This document shows positions 1-7,155 of a DNA stretch of 64,000 nucleotides, piece after piece (the first letter of the stretch is position 1; each line of letters opens with the position of its first letter). A model generated the notes under the pieces. It ran no database searches, was not told where the DNA came from, and worked only from the letters and a program-made list of their open reading frames with translations. Source of the DNA: Brevundimonas huaxiensis. GTDB taxonomy: Bacteria > Pseudomonadota > Alphaproteobacteria > Caulobacterales > Caulobacteraceae. The stretch is taken from NCBI RefSeq assembly GCF_014218725.1, contig NZ_JABBJE010000001.1, positions 620,001 to 684,000 on the forward strand. Direction: 5' to 3'. The translations under genes were made by a program, and so were the position numbers.

Positions 1-398
1 ATTACGATCACGGCACCGGCCACGGCGTCGGCAGCTATCTGGGGGTCCACGAGGGGCCGCAGCGGATCGCGAAATGGGGCACGTCCCAGCCGCTGCTGGA
101 AGGGATGATCCTGTCCAACGAGCCCGGCTATTACCGCGAAGGCCACTGGGGCATCCGCATCGAGACCCTGCAGGTGGTGACGCCGGCCGTGGTCCCCGAG
201 GGCGGCGAGCGGCCGATGCACGGGTTCGAGCAGCTGACGTTCGCGCCGATCGACCGGAAGCTGATCACGGTGGAGATGCTGACGCCGGACGAGCGGGCCT
301 ATGTCGACGCCTATCACGCCGAAACGCTGGCCAAGGTCGGGCCGCTGATGGACGGCGAGGCGCTGGACTGGCTGAAGCGGGCCTGCGCGCCGCTGTGA
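1..398 (+). CDS. Xaa-Pro aminopeptidase, C-terminal part (partial)
   Basis: The window opens inside this gene; reading begins at base 3 and stops with TGA at 396-398. The visible ~131 residues carry the end of a pita-bread (M24) metallopeptidase: [17 protein letters not shown], then [18 protein letters not shown]. In family M24B these stretches supply a catalytic histidine and metal-binding glutamates of the dinuclear metal site, and the enzyme removes an N-terminal residue preceding proline. The N-terminal domain lies outside the window. The neighbouring patatin gene converges on it from the other strand with only one base between the two stop codons, so no terminator fits between them. Confidence 0.9.
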   Translation, partial: YDHGTGHGVGSYLGVHEGPQRIAKWGTSQPLLEGMILSNEPGYYREGHWGIRIETLQVVTPAVVPEGGERPMHGFEQLTFAPIDRKLITVEMLTPDERAYVDAYHAETLAKVGPLMDGEALDWLKRACAPL

Positions 399-399
399 C

Positions 400-2130
400 C
401 TAAAGCACCGGAACCCGTCGCCGCAGGTGGGTGACGGGGACCGTCAGTTCGGCCAGCGCGGCCTTCATCGCCTCATAGCCCGTGGCGACGGGGCCGTCGT
501 AGGTCTTCCAGTCGCGAATATCGCTACCGGCGACCTGGGGCAGGACCAGAATGTCGGCGTCGGCCCGCGACTGGGTCATCTCGGCGTCGGTGGTGATGGT
601 CGCCGAGCGCATCAGGATCGAGACGATGGGCGGGCCGGCCTTCCAGGCACCGGACAGGACCCATTTCCACCAGGACGGCGGATTTTCCAGCGCCTGGGGG
701 TCGACGCCGCGCGTCTGGGACATGTCCACGCCGATAATCGGTCCGCTGTTCAGCTGGCGCATCACGCTGGTGGGGAAGTTCTTCAGCACGGCGCCGTCCA
801 CCAGCACCTGACCGTCCATCACGACCGGCGGCAGGACGCCGGGAATGGCGATGGAGGCGCGCATGGCCCGCCGCATCAGGCCCGTGCGATGGGCCTCGAT
901 TCGGCCCGAGGTCAGGTTCGAAGAGACGGCGAAGAACGGCAGGGCCAGGTCCGCAAGGTCGATGTCGCCGTAAGCCTGCTCCAGCAAACGGGCGACTTTT
1001 CGGGCGCGGGACATGGCGATGATCGGTACGGCCAGGTCCGACAGCGGATCGGACTCGACGAAGGCGCGTCGAATCTCGAAATCCAGCCGTTCGAAGGACC
1101 AGCCCAGGGCCGGGCCGGCGGCGACGACCGCGCCCATGGAGGCGCCGCCGGCGAAGTCGATGGGGACCTTGGCCTCTTCCAGCGCCCGGATCGCGCCGAT
1201 GTGGCAATAGGCCCGCGCGCCGCCGCCGGACAGGACCAGGCCGACCGCCGTGCCGGTGACGACGCGGGCGATCCGCTCGGAGTCATTGGCCAGTCCCTCG
1301 ACGCAATGGAACCAGCGATCGGGCTGGAGCGCATCCAGCCAGACGCGGGTGTTGGCCGGATGATGCATGCGCGGATCGCGCAGCAGGATCAGGTCGGTCA
1401 GGCGGCGGCCGTCGCCGAAGCCCTGACGGCGCGGCACGGCGGACGGGGGCGCCAGAAGGCCGCTGCCGACGATGAACATCCGGTCCACCTGACGCGCGCA
1501 CAGGCTGGCCCAGGCGGGCTGATCCTGTTCGGCGACATAGAGGACATAGTCGTGGTCGCCCTCCACCCGGCTGAACCATTCGGACGCCGAGGCCAGGGCC
1601 GACTGGTCGATGACCTGACAGGTGAAGCCCATGGCCTGGATGGCCGCGGCGATGCGTTCGACGAAGGCGCGGATGGGGCGGGGGCGGGCGGAGACGAAGC
1701 CGAAGACACTGGGCTCAGACGCGCCCGCCGTGCGTTCGCGGGCGCGGTGGATCATCAGCCGCGACAGCTCGACCATCAGGTCCGGCTCGGTGCGGGCGGC
1801 CTCGAAAAAGGCTTCGCGCGGCAGGGCCAGGATTTCGCTGTCCCTCAGGGCGACGACGGTGGCGGTGTGCGGCGTGCCGGCCAGCATGGCCATTTCGCCC
1901 ACCGGCTCGCCCGCCTTGACGACGCCCAGCATGTGCGGCGGTTGATCCGGCTCCATCCGAAACACGCCCAGACGGCCGGACCGGACCAGACACAGGGTGT
2001 CGGCCGGGTCGCCCTCCGTGAACAGCGGCTCGCCGCCGGTCAGCGCAAACCAACTGGCCCGGTCGACCATGCGACCTTCAAAGATGCGCGCGAGCGAGGT
2101 CGCCAGCGTGTCGGGGCGAAGCGTGGCCAT
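400..2130 (-). CDS. Patatin-like phospholipase with N-terminal cyclic-nucleotide-binding domain
   Basis: A 576-residue protein starting at ATG 2128-2130 (MATLRPDTL); the frame stays open further upstream, but that part runs into the serS region and looks spurious. Residues ~20-140 match a cNMP-binding/Crp-like beta-roll ([36 protein letters not shown]). A middle region of ~150 residues has no motif I recognise. The C-terminal half is a patatin domain: oxyanion loop [12 protein letters not shown] near residue 300, nucleophile motif GASMGA near 330, and the dyad aspartate in [10 protein letters not shown] near 444. The layout resembles bacterial relatives of neuropathy target esterase, serine lysophospholipases acting on membrane lipids. 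Ligand and substrate are inferred from family only. Confidence 0.88.
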   Translation of the reverse strand: MATLRPDTLATSLARIFEGRMVDRASWFALTGGEPLFTEGDPADTLCLVRSGRLGVFRMEPDQPPHMLGVVKAGEPVGEMAMLAGTPHTATVVALRDSEILALPREAFFEAARTEPDLMVELSRLMIHRARERTAGASEPSVFGFVSARPRPIRAFVERIAAAIQAMGFTCQVIDQSALASASEWFSRVEGDHDYVLYVAEQDQPAWASLCARQVDRMFIVGSGLLAPPSAVPRRQGFGDGRRLTDLILLRDPRMHHPANTRVWLDALQPDRWFHCVEGLANDSERIARVVTGTAVGLVLSGGGARAYCHIGAIRALEEAKVPIDFAGGASMGAVVAAGPALGWSFERLDFEIRRAFVESDPLSDLAVPIIAMSRARKVARLLEQAYGDIDLADLALPFFAVSSNLTSGRIEAHRTGLMRRAMRASIAIPGVLPPVVMDGQVLVDGAVLKNFPTSVMRQLNSGPIIGVDMSQTRGVDPQALENPPSWWKWVLSGAWKAGPPIVSILMRSATITTDAEMTQSRADADILVLPQVAGSDIRDWKTYDGPVATGYEAMKAALAELTVPVTHLRRRVPVL

Positions 2131-2273
2131 GGTTCGGTTGTAGGCGCGATTCTGGGGCGGGTGAATGGGATGTTTCGACGTGCGGAAGCGCCCTCGGGCA
2201 GTCGCCACGAGCCCCTGCCCGCAGAGCGGGGAGGAGACGATGATGCGAGCTTCTCGCGTTGCCCGATTCCGCG

Positions 2274-2306
2274 TGGGCGGGTAGAGCGTTCGGCTTCTCC
2301 CGCCCA
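2274..2306 (+). promoter_or_regulatory. Hairpin in the serS leader
   Basis: The 8-base arms 2274-2281 (TGGGCGGG) and 2299-2306 (CCCGCCCA) are perfectly complementary with a 17-base loop, ending 16 bases before the serS ATG. There is no T-run, so it is not a typical terminator. It could affect translation initiation of serS, where no strong Shine-Dalgarno is seen. The rest of the 192-base gap between the divergent patatin and serS genes shows no clear promoter. Confidence 0.4.
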
Positions 2307-2322
2307 GCCGAAGTTTCAGACC

Positions 2323-3831
2323 ATGCACGACATCAGAGCCATTCGCGAGAACCCCCAGGTTTACGTGGCGGGCTGGTCGTCGCGCGGGGTGGATGAGGCC
2401 GATGGACTGGTGGCGGACATCCTGCGGCTGGACGGCGAACTGCGTCACGCCCAGACGACGGGGCAGGACGCCCTGGCCAAGCGCAACGCGGCCTCCAAGC
2501 TGATCGGCGCCGCCATGGGTCGCAAGGACATGGCCGAGGCCGACCGGCTTAAGGCCGAGGTCGAGGCGTTGAAGGGCGATATCGCGGCGGCCGCCGAGGT
2601 CGAGGCGCGTGTCGGCAAGGAGCTGCGCGACCGGCTGGCGGCGCAGAAGAACCTGGCGGCCGAGGATGTGCCGGACGGCGAGGACGAGGCAGGCAATGTC
2701 GAGGTCTCGACCTGGGGCGAGCCGCGTCGCACCGGTCCGGCCAAGGACCACGCCGACCTGGGCGAGGCCCTGGGGATGCTGGACTTCGAGGCGGCGGCCA
2801 GGATGTCGGGCGCGCGGTTTGCGGTGCTGAAGGGGCAGCTGGCGCGGCTGGAACGGGCCGTGGGTCAGTTCATGCTGGATATGCAGACGGATCAGCACGG
2901 CTATCTGGAAGTGAACCCGCCGCTGCTAGTGCGGGACGATGCGATGTTCGGGACCGGGCAGTTGCCGAAGTTCGAGGAGGACTTGTTTGCTGCGTCCAGT
3001 ACGGATTGGGACGGTTATGACGATGCAGAACAGCAAGAGTTAAAGCACGCATGGCAACCTCTTGCTGAGATGTTTCCTGACCTTCTGAATCCTGATTTGA
3101 CTTCGACTGATCATGCTGTCGATAAGCAGCGTGCCTTCGATTATATCGACAGCTTTAGAGAGCAGAACAAGAAGGCATATGTGGCGCTGAATAAGCGCCT
3201 CAGAGATGGGCAATTCAATGATCGTCGCTTTCTCATCCCAACCGCCGAAGTCTCTCTGACCAATCTCGTGCGCGAGACCATCCTGTCCGACGACGAGCTG
3301 GCGACGCCGATGCGGATGACGGCGTTGACGCCGTGCTTCCGGGCCGAGGCGGGGTCGGCGGGGCGCGATACGCGCGGGCTGATCCGCCAGCACCAATTCT
3401 CCAAGGTTGAGATGGTGTCGATCACACGGCCGGAAGACTCCGACGCCGAGCATGAGCGTATGACGGCCTGTGCGGAGGCGGTGCTGAAGGCGCTGGAGCT
3501 GCCGTTCCGGCGGATGCTGCTGTGCAAGGGCGACATGGGCTTTTCGGCGCAGAAGACCTTCGACCTGGAGGTCTGGCTGCCCAGCCAGGGAACCTATCGC
3601 GAGATCAGCAGCTGCTCGAACTGCGGGGATTTTCAGGCGCGGCGCATGGACGCGCGGTTCAAGCGCGCTGGCGAGAAGAAGACCGAGTTTGTCCATACGC
3701 TGAACGGCTCGGGCCTGGCGGTCGGCCGGACGCTGGTGGCGATCATGGAAAACTATCAGCAGGACGACGGGCGGATCGCCGTGCCGAAGGTGTTGCAGCC
3801 CTATATGGGCGGGTTGACGCATGTGGGGTGA
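2323..3831 (+). CDS. serS: Seryl-tRNA synthetase with large in-frame insertion
   Basis: Class II aminoacyl-tRNA synthetase that charges tRNA-Ser (and tRNA-Sec where present). Start ATG 2323 gives [15 protein letters not shown], the usual SerRS beginning. Residues ~1-110 form the tRNA-binding coiled-coil arm; the catalytic core follows with [13 protein letters not shown] (210-222), [13 protein letters not shown], motif 2 [20 protein letters not shown] (from 338) and motif 3 [15 protein letters not shown] (~464). The product is 502 residues, whereas bacterial SerRS is typically about 425-430. The excess lies in one place, residues ~224-300, between LPKFEEDLF and RFLIPTAEV, and that segment is much lower in GC. 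All catalytic motifs are intact and the frame is open, so the enzyme is probably functional. Confidence 0.96.
   Translation: MHDIRAIRENPQVYVAGWSSRGVDEADGLVADILRLDGELRHAQTTGQDALAKRNAASKLIGAAMGRKDMAEADRLKAEVEALKGDIAAAAEVEARVGKELRDRLAAQKNLAAEDVPDGEDEAGNVEVSTWGEPRRTGPAKDHADLGEALGMLDFEAAARMSGARFAVLKGQLARLERAVGQFMLDMQTDQHGYLEVNPPLLVRDDAMFGTGQLPKFEEDLFAASSTDWDGYDDAEQQELKHAWQPLAEMFPDLLNPDLTSTDHAVDKQRAFDYIDSFREQNKKAYVALNKRLRDGQFNDRRFLIPTAEVSLTNLVRETILSDDELATPMRMTALTPCFRAEAGSAGRDTRGLIRQHQFSKVEMVSITRPEDSDAEHERMTACAEAVLKALELPFRRMLLCKGDMGFSAQKTFDLEVWLPSQGTYREISSCSNCGDFQARRMDARFKRAGEKKTEFVHTLNGSGLAVGRTLVAIMENYQQDDGRIAVPKVLQPYMGGLTHVG
2992..3222 (+). other. Low-GC in-frame insertion inside serS
   Basis: This segment encodes ~75 extra residues between two conserved SerRS blocks. 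Hand counts give 83 G+C of 180 bases (46%) over 3001-3180, against 47/60 at 2581-2640 and 46/60 at 3301-3360 (77-78%). Codons such as TTA, AGA, TTT, GAT and AAG are enriched compared with the rest of the gene. The peptide is acidic and rich in D, E, Q, N and aromatic residues, and looks mostly helical (e.g. [18 protein letters not shown]). No terminal inverted or direct repeats and no intein splice motifs are visible. E. coli SerRS has a short variable loop (about 15 residues) at this place, so this is an expansion of a tolerant site. Confidence 0.8.
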
Positions 3832-3840
3832 CGCCTCGCT

Positions 3841-3998
3841 TTCGTCATCCTCCGGCGCGAAGCGACCGGGGGACCCAGCGGCGCGCGCGAGCGCGAACCT
3901 GTCGCGGTCCCGATTTGCCGGCATCGCGATGCCCAACCATTTCGCCTTCGGCGCCGCTGGGTCCCCCGGTCTCGCTGCGCTCGCCGGAGGATGACGAA
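3841..3998. repeat. Long inverted repeat between serS and surE
   Basis: The left arm 3841-3884 and the right arm 3951-3998 are near-perfect reverse complements, differing mainly by a 4-base indel in the middle (left arm 44, right arm 48 bases). Both arms contain CGTCATCCTCCGG and GACCGGGGGACCCAGCGGC or its complement. The ~66-base centre also contains small palindromes (e.g. GGCATCGCGATGCC). The right arm ends 7 bases before the surE start codon. It looks like a dispersed intergenic palindromic element of the REP kind and could fold into a strong RNA hairpin acting as terminator or mRNA end. Confidence 0.8.
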
Positions 3999-4005
3999 GG
4001 AAAAG

Positions 4006-4800
4006 ATGCGTATTCTCCTGACCAACGACGACGGGATCGAGGCGGAAGGCCTGGAATGCCTCGAGCGGATCGCGCGCACGCTGAGCGACGACGTGTGGGT
4101 GTGCGCGCCTGCGGTCGAGCAGTCGGGCAAGGGGCGGGGGATCACCCTGACCGAACCGCTGCGGGTGCTGAACCTGGGCGAGAAGCGGTTCGCGGTGACC
4201 GGCACGCCGACCGACTGCGTCGTACTGGCGGTCAACGACCTGATGCCGGAGAAGCCCGATCTGGTTCTGTCGGGCGTCAATCGCGGGCACAACATCGGCG
4301 AGGACGTCAGCTATTCCGGGACGGTGGCGGGCGCCTTGCAGGGGATGGCGTTCGGCATCCACTCCATCGCCCTGAGCCAGAGCCTGGAGCGGTTTCACGA
4401 CGAGGTGGTCGCGCACTGGGAGACGGCCGAAGCCTTCGCGCCTGCGATCATCAGTCGCTTGCTGGACCAGAAATGGGCGAACGGGGTGGTGATGAACCTG
4501 AACTTCCCCAACCGGCCGCCTGAAGCCGTGGAACAGGTCGAGGTGACGACCCAAGGCTTCCGCAACGTCGGCGAGATGCATGCGGTGCGGCGCACGGACC
4601 TGCGCGGGCGCGACTATTACTGGATGAGCTTCCGGGGTGAAAAGCAGGAGCATGCCGAGGGCACGGACCTGCGGGCGATCGAAGAGGGGCGGATCTCGGT
4701 CACGCCGCTGCATATCGACCTGACGCACATGACCAGCGTGCATGACCTGAAGAAGGTGCTGGGCGGGGCGCCGCCCAAGAGCGTGGCGACCGCCGCATGA
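4006..4800 (+). CDS. surE: 5'/3'-nucleotidase SurE
   Basis: SurE dephosphorylates nucleoside 5'- and 3'-monophosphates and polyphosphate with a divalent metal, and is linked to stationary-phase survival. The start is ATG 4006 (MRILLTNDDGIEAEG), preceded by GAAGGAAAAG; an in-frame ATG at 3991 lies inside the upstream palindromic repeat and is less likely. Metal ligands D8 and D9 sit in TNDDG; the conserved GTPTDCV and SGVNRGHNIGEDVSYSGTV follow. The 264-residue length is normal for the family. The stop overlaps the pcm start (ATGA at 4797-4800), so the two are translationally coupled. surE-pcm-nlpD is a widely conserved order. Confidence 0.96.
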   Translation: MRILLTNDDGIEAEGLECLERIARTLSDDVWVCAPAVEQSGKGRGITLTEPLRVLNLGEKRFAVTGTPTDCVVLAVNDLMPEKPDLVLSGVNRGHNIGEDVSYSGTVAGALQGMAFGIHSIALSQSLERFHDEVVAHWETAEAFAPAIISRLLDQKWANGVVMNLNFPNRPPEAVEQVEVTTQGFRNVGEMHAVRRTDLRGRDYYWMSFRGEKQEHAEGTDLRAIEEGRISVTPLHIDLTHMTSVHDLKKVLGGAPPKSVATAA

Positions 4801-5441
4801 ATCTACACGACGACCGGGCCGGGCGGCTGATCCTGTCGCTGCGGCAGCAGGGGGTCACGGACCCGCGCGTGCTGAAGGCGATGGAGAGCATCGACCGCGC
4901 GGTCTTCGTGCACGAGAAGTTCCTGGATCAGGCGTGGGAGGATCAGGCCCTGCCGATCGACTGCGCTCAGACGATCAGCCAGCCCTATATCGTCGGACTG
5001 ATGACCCAGGCGCTGGAGGTGCAGGCGCGGCATCGGGTTTTGGAGATCGGCACGGGCAGCGGATACCAGTGCGCGGTGCTGAGCCGGCTGGCGCGCTATG
5101 TCTATTCGGTGGAGCGGTATCGCAGTCTGCTGGTCGAGGCCGAAGCGCGACTGCGGGTGCTGAAGATCGAGAACGTCATCACCAAACACGGCGACGGCGG
5201 CCTGGGCTGGGCCGAACAGGCGCCCTTCGACCGGATCATGGTCACGGCCGCGTCGCCGACCGAGCCGACCGAACTGCTAAAACAGCTGAAGCCGAACGGG
5301 GTGCTGGTCGCGCCTGTGGGACGCACGTCGGTGCAGATGCTGCATCGCTACGTCGGACAGGGCGACGGCTCGTTCCACCGCGAGAGCCTGACGGAGGTGC
5401 GTTTCGTGCCCCTGGTCGAGGGGACGGCGAAGGAGGGGTGA
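4797..5441 (+). CDS. pcm: Protein-L-isoaspartate O-methyltransferase
   Basis: This enzyme uses S-adenosylmethionine to methylate L-isoaspartyl residues in aged proteins, starting their repair. The 214-residue protein has the SAM-binding motif VLEIGTGSGYQCAVLS around residues 80-95, the preceding family stretch QTISQPYIVGLMTQAL and the late motif FDRIMVTAASP. The ATG overlaps the surE stop by four bases. A palindromic element begins 14 bases after its stop, so surE-pcm may form a two-gene transcript, with the LysM lipoprotein gene starting ~180 bases later. Confidence 0.95.
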   Translation: MNLHDDRAGRLILSLRQQGVTDPRVLKAMESIDRAVFVHEKFLDQAWEDQALPIDCAQTISQPYIVGLMTQALEVQARHRVLEIGTGSGYQCAVLSRLARYVYSVERYRSLLVEAEARLRVLKIENVITKHGDGGLGWAEQAPFDRIMVTAASPTEPTELLKQLKPNGVLVAPVGRTSVQMLHRYVGQGDGSFHRESLTEVRFVPLVEGTAKEG

Positions 5442-5454
5442 AGGGGCGTGAAGG

Positions 5455-5511
5455 GTGACTCGTGAGTCGTGATTCCGAGTGTGCGAACGCCAGTCACGAT
5501 TCACGAGTCAC
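5455..5511. repeat. Inverted repeat between pcm and the LysM lipoprotein gene
   Basis: The 18-base arms 5455-5472 (GTGACTCGTGAGTCGTGA) and 5494-5511 (TCACGATTCACGAGTCAC) are complementary at 17 of 18 positions with a 21-base loop. A further related piece, ACTCACGA, follows at 5513-5520. There is no T-tract. It differs in sequence from the palindrome upstream of surE. It looks like an intergenic repeat element and may also terminate or stabilise the surE-pcm mRNA. Nothing else is recognisable in 5512-5624. Confidence 0.7.
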
Positions 5512-5624
5512 TACTCACGACCTCACTCGCCCCAATTCCGTGCGGTTTGCGGGGTTGGCTTATGGGGCGCGAGCGGGCACACCGGGCGGGCGAGTTTAAC
5601 CACGAATGGGAGCAGCCGGTGGCG

Positions 5625-6704
5625 ATGATTTCGGGCTGGATGAGAGCGGTTCTGGTCGCGGGGGCGGCGTTGAGCACGGCGGCCTGCATCAGCTATCCTT
5701 CGGAGCCGCGCTATTCGACGCATGCGAACCCGGCCCCGGCCTATGGTCCAGGGCAGGGCGCCTATCCGCAGCAGTCGGCCTATCCGAACGCCGGCCAGAA
5801 TTCGAACCAGCCCTATCGACCGGCTCCTTATGAATCGCCGCCGCCCGCGACGGCGCCGATCGGCCAGGTGGAGGGCGGAGCCTTGCCGCCGACGGTCAAT
5901 GTCGGTCCGAGCCAACCGACCTATCAGCCGCCGGCGTCGCAGCCGCCCGCCTATACGCCGCCGTCCTATCCGTCGTCGTCGGCCCCGGTGCGTCCGGGCG
6001 CGGCCTATGTGATCCAGCCGGGCGACACGATCTCGGGCGTGGGACGCCGCTTCCAGACCCCGGTGCAGACGCTGATCGACCTGAACGGCCTGGGCCCGCG
6101 CGGGGCGATCACGACGGGCCAGCGAATCATCCTGCCTGAAGCGGCGGTGGATACCGGCCGCGACCCTTACGCGACCGGCGCTTCGCCCGTCGGCGTGCTG
6201 GTGCCCACCAACGGCGCCGTGCCGCCGCCGCCGCCGCCGCCCTCGGGCAATGCGGCGCTGCCGGTCCAGACGCGGCCTGTCGAACAGACCAACGCCGCCG
6301 GCGCCGCTGCCGGTCAGCCGAACCTGCTGTGGCCCGTGCGCGGCGACATCGTGCGGCGGTTCGGTCCGGTCGGCATGGGCGAGCGGAACAACGGCATCAA
6401 CATCGGCGCCTCGGCCGGCGCGACGGTCAGCGCCTCTGCGGCCGGGCGCGTGGCCTATGTCGGCAGCGATCTAGTGGGGCAGGGACTGACGGTGCTGATC
6501 GTGCACGCCAACGGCTGGCGCACGGTCTATGGCCATCTGGGTTCGGCGACGGTCAAGGACGGCGACGACGTGCGCGCGGGCCAGCAGATCGGCACCGTGG
6601 GTCTGACGGCCGGCGACGGACGCCCCTCGATCCACTTCGAGACCCGTCAGATGCGCGGCGACGATCCGGTCGCCGTCGATCCTTTGACAGTGTTGCCCAG
6701 GTAG
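5625..6704 (+). CDS. LysM and degenerate LytM (M23) lipoprotein, NlpD-like
   Basis: The proposed start ATG 5625 (MISGWMRAVLVAGAAL) gives a signal peptide ending in STAAC, so the protein is probably lipid-anchored; frames further upstream lack a signal. Residues ~25-125 are a Pro/Tyr/Gln-rich linker, a LysM peptidoglycan-binding domain follows (AYVIQPGDTISGVGRRFQ, ~126-171), then a second Pro-rich linker, and an M23/LytM domain (~236-359). In that domain the usual H-x-x-x-D reads N255-NGI-N259 and the first His of HxH reads Ser (S335-I-H337), so zinc binding and catalysis are unlikely. Such degenerate LytM proteins (NlpD, EnvC, DipM) activate cell-wall amidases at division. Its position after surE-pcm matches nlpD in other proteobacteria. 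Confidence 0.85.
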   Translation: MISGWMRAVLVAGAALSTAACISYPSEPRYSTHANPAPAYGPGQGAYPQQSAYPNAGQNSNQPYRPAPYESPPPATAPIGQVEGGALPPTVNVGPSQPTYQPPASQPPAYTPPSYPSSSAPVRPGAAYVIQPGDTISGVGRRFQTPVQTLIDLNGLGPRGAITTGQRIILPEAAVDTGRDPYATGASPVGVLVPTNGAVPPPPPPPSGNAALPVQTRPVEQTNAAGAAAGQPNLLWPVRGDIVRRFGPVGMGERNNGINIGASAGATVSASAAGRVAYVGSDLVGQGLTVLIVHANGWRTVYGHLGSATVKDGDDVRAGQQIGTVGLTAGDGRPSIHFETRQMRGDDPVAVDPLTVLPR

Positions 6705-6727
6705 CGCTTTCGCCGCGTTGCAATCTG

Positions 6728-6760
6728 CGAGGCGCGGCCCTAGGTTCCGCGCCTCGTTTT
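6728..6760 (+). terminator. Rho-independent terminator after the LysM lipoprotein gene
   Basis: A 10-base perfect stem (CGAGGCGCGG at 6728-6737 with CCGCGCCTCG at 6747-6756) closes a 9-base loop and is followed by TTTT (6757-6760). It separates the NlpD-like gene from yajC. The remaining ~47 bases before yajC should hold that operon's promoter or leader, but I see no convincing -35/-10 pair. Confidence 0.8.
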
Positions 6761-6807
6761 AATGGGGGCTCCGACGAGGGCTACCCTTCTATGTTCGGAG
6801 ACGACCC

Positions 6808-7119
6808 ATGGGCGCTGAAGGCGGCTTGACGGCGCAGTTGATCGGGTTTGCGCCCATAATCGGTATTTTCATCCTGTTCTACTTCCTGCTGATCCGTCCG
6901 CAGCAGAAGCGCGCCAAGGAACACGCGACCGCCATCGCCGCCGTCAAGCGTGGCGACACCGTCGTCCTGGGCAGCGGCATGATCGGCAAGGTCACCCGCG
7001 TCGAAGAGGCCGAGGTCAACGTCGAGATCGCGCCCAGCGTCAACGTGCGCGTGGTCAAGGCCATGATCGCCGAGGTGCGCAACCGCACCGCCATCGCCGC
7101 CAACGATTCCAAGGCCTGA
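6808..7119 (+). CDS. yajC: Sec translocon accessory subunit YajC
   Basis: A small (103-residue) inner-membrane protein of the SecDF-YajC complex that assists protein export through SecYEG. One N-terminal transmembrane helix (IIGIFILFYFLLIRP, residues ~16-31) is followed by the family signature RPQQKRAKEH and a cytoplasmic domain (KRGDTVVLGSGMIGKVTRVE). It begins at ATG 6808 and lies 36 bases before secD, the standard yajC-secD-secF operon order. Confidence 0.95.
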   Translation: MGAEGGLTAQLIGFAPIIGIFILFYFLLIRPQQKRAKEHATAIAAVKRGDTVVLGSGMIGKVTRVEEAEVNVEIAPSVNVRVVKAMIAEVRNRTAIAANDSKA

Positions 7120-7155
7120 TACGCTCGCGTATCCGCCGATACCTGGACCGCCCTC

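Noticed and set aside
2131..2322. T-box riboswitch in the serS leader
   Set aside because: No T-box consensus or antiterminator pair is present, and T-boxes are not expected in alphaproteobacteria.
400..2898. Extension of the patatin gene to a 832-residue frame starting at 2898
   Set aside because: The extra ~256 codons are antisense to serS, have the low-complexity look of a high-GC shadow frame, and the cNMP domain begins right after the ATG at 2130.
2992..3222. Intein or Rickettsia-type palindromic element as the explanation for the serS insertion
   Set aside because: No conserved intein splice junction residues, too short for an intein, and no palindromic ends can be found.
2992..3222. 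Frameshift or pseudogene in serS
   Set aside because: The frame is open throughout and every catalytic motif on both sides is intact.
3040..4743. Long minus-strand open frame across serS, the palindrome and surE
   Set aside because: It is antisense to two certain genes, crosses the palindromic repeat and has no recognisable domain; long shadow frames are common at this GC.
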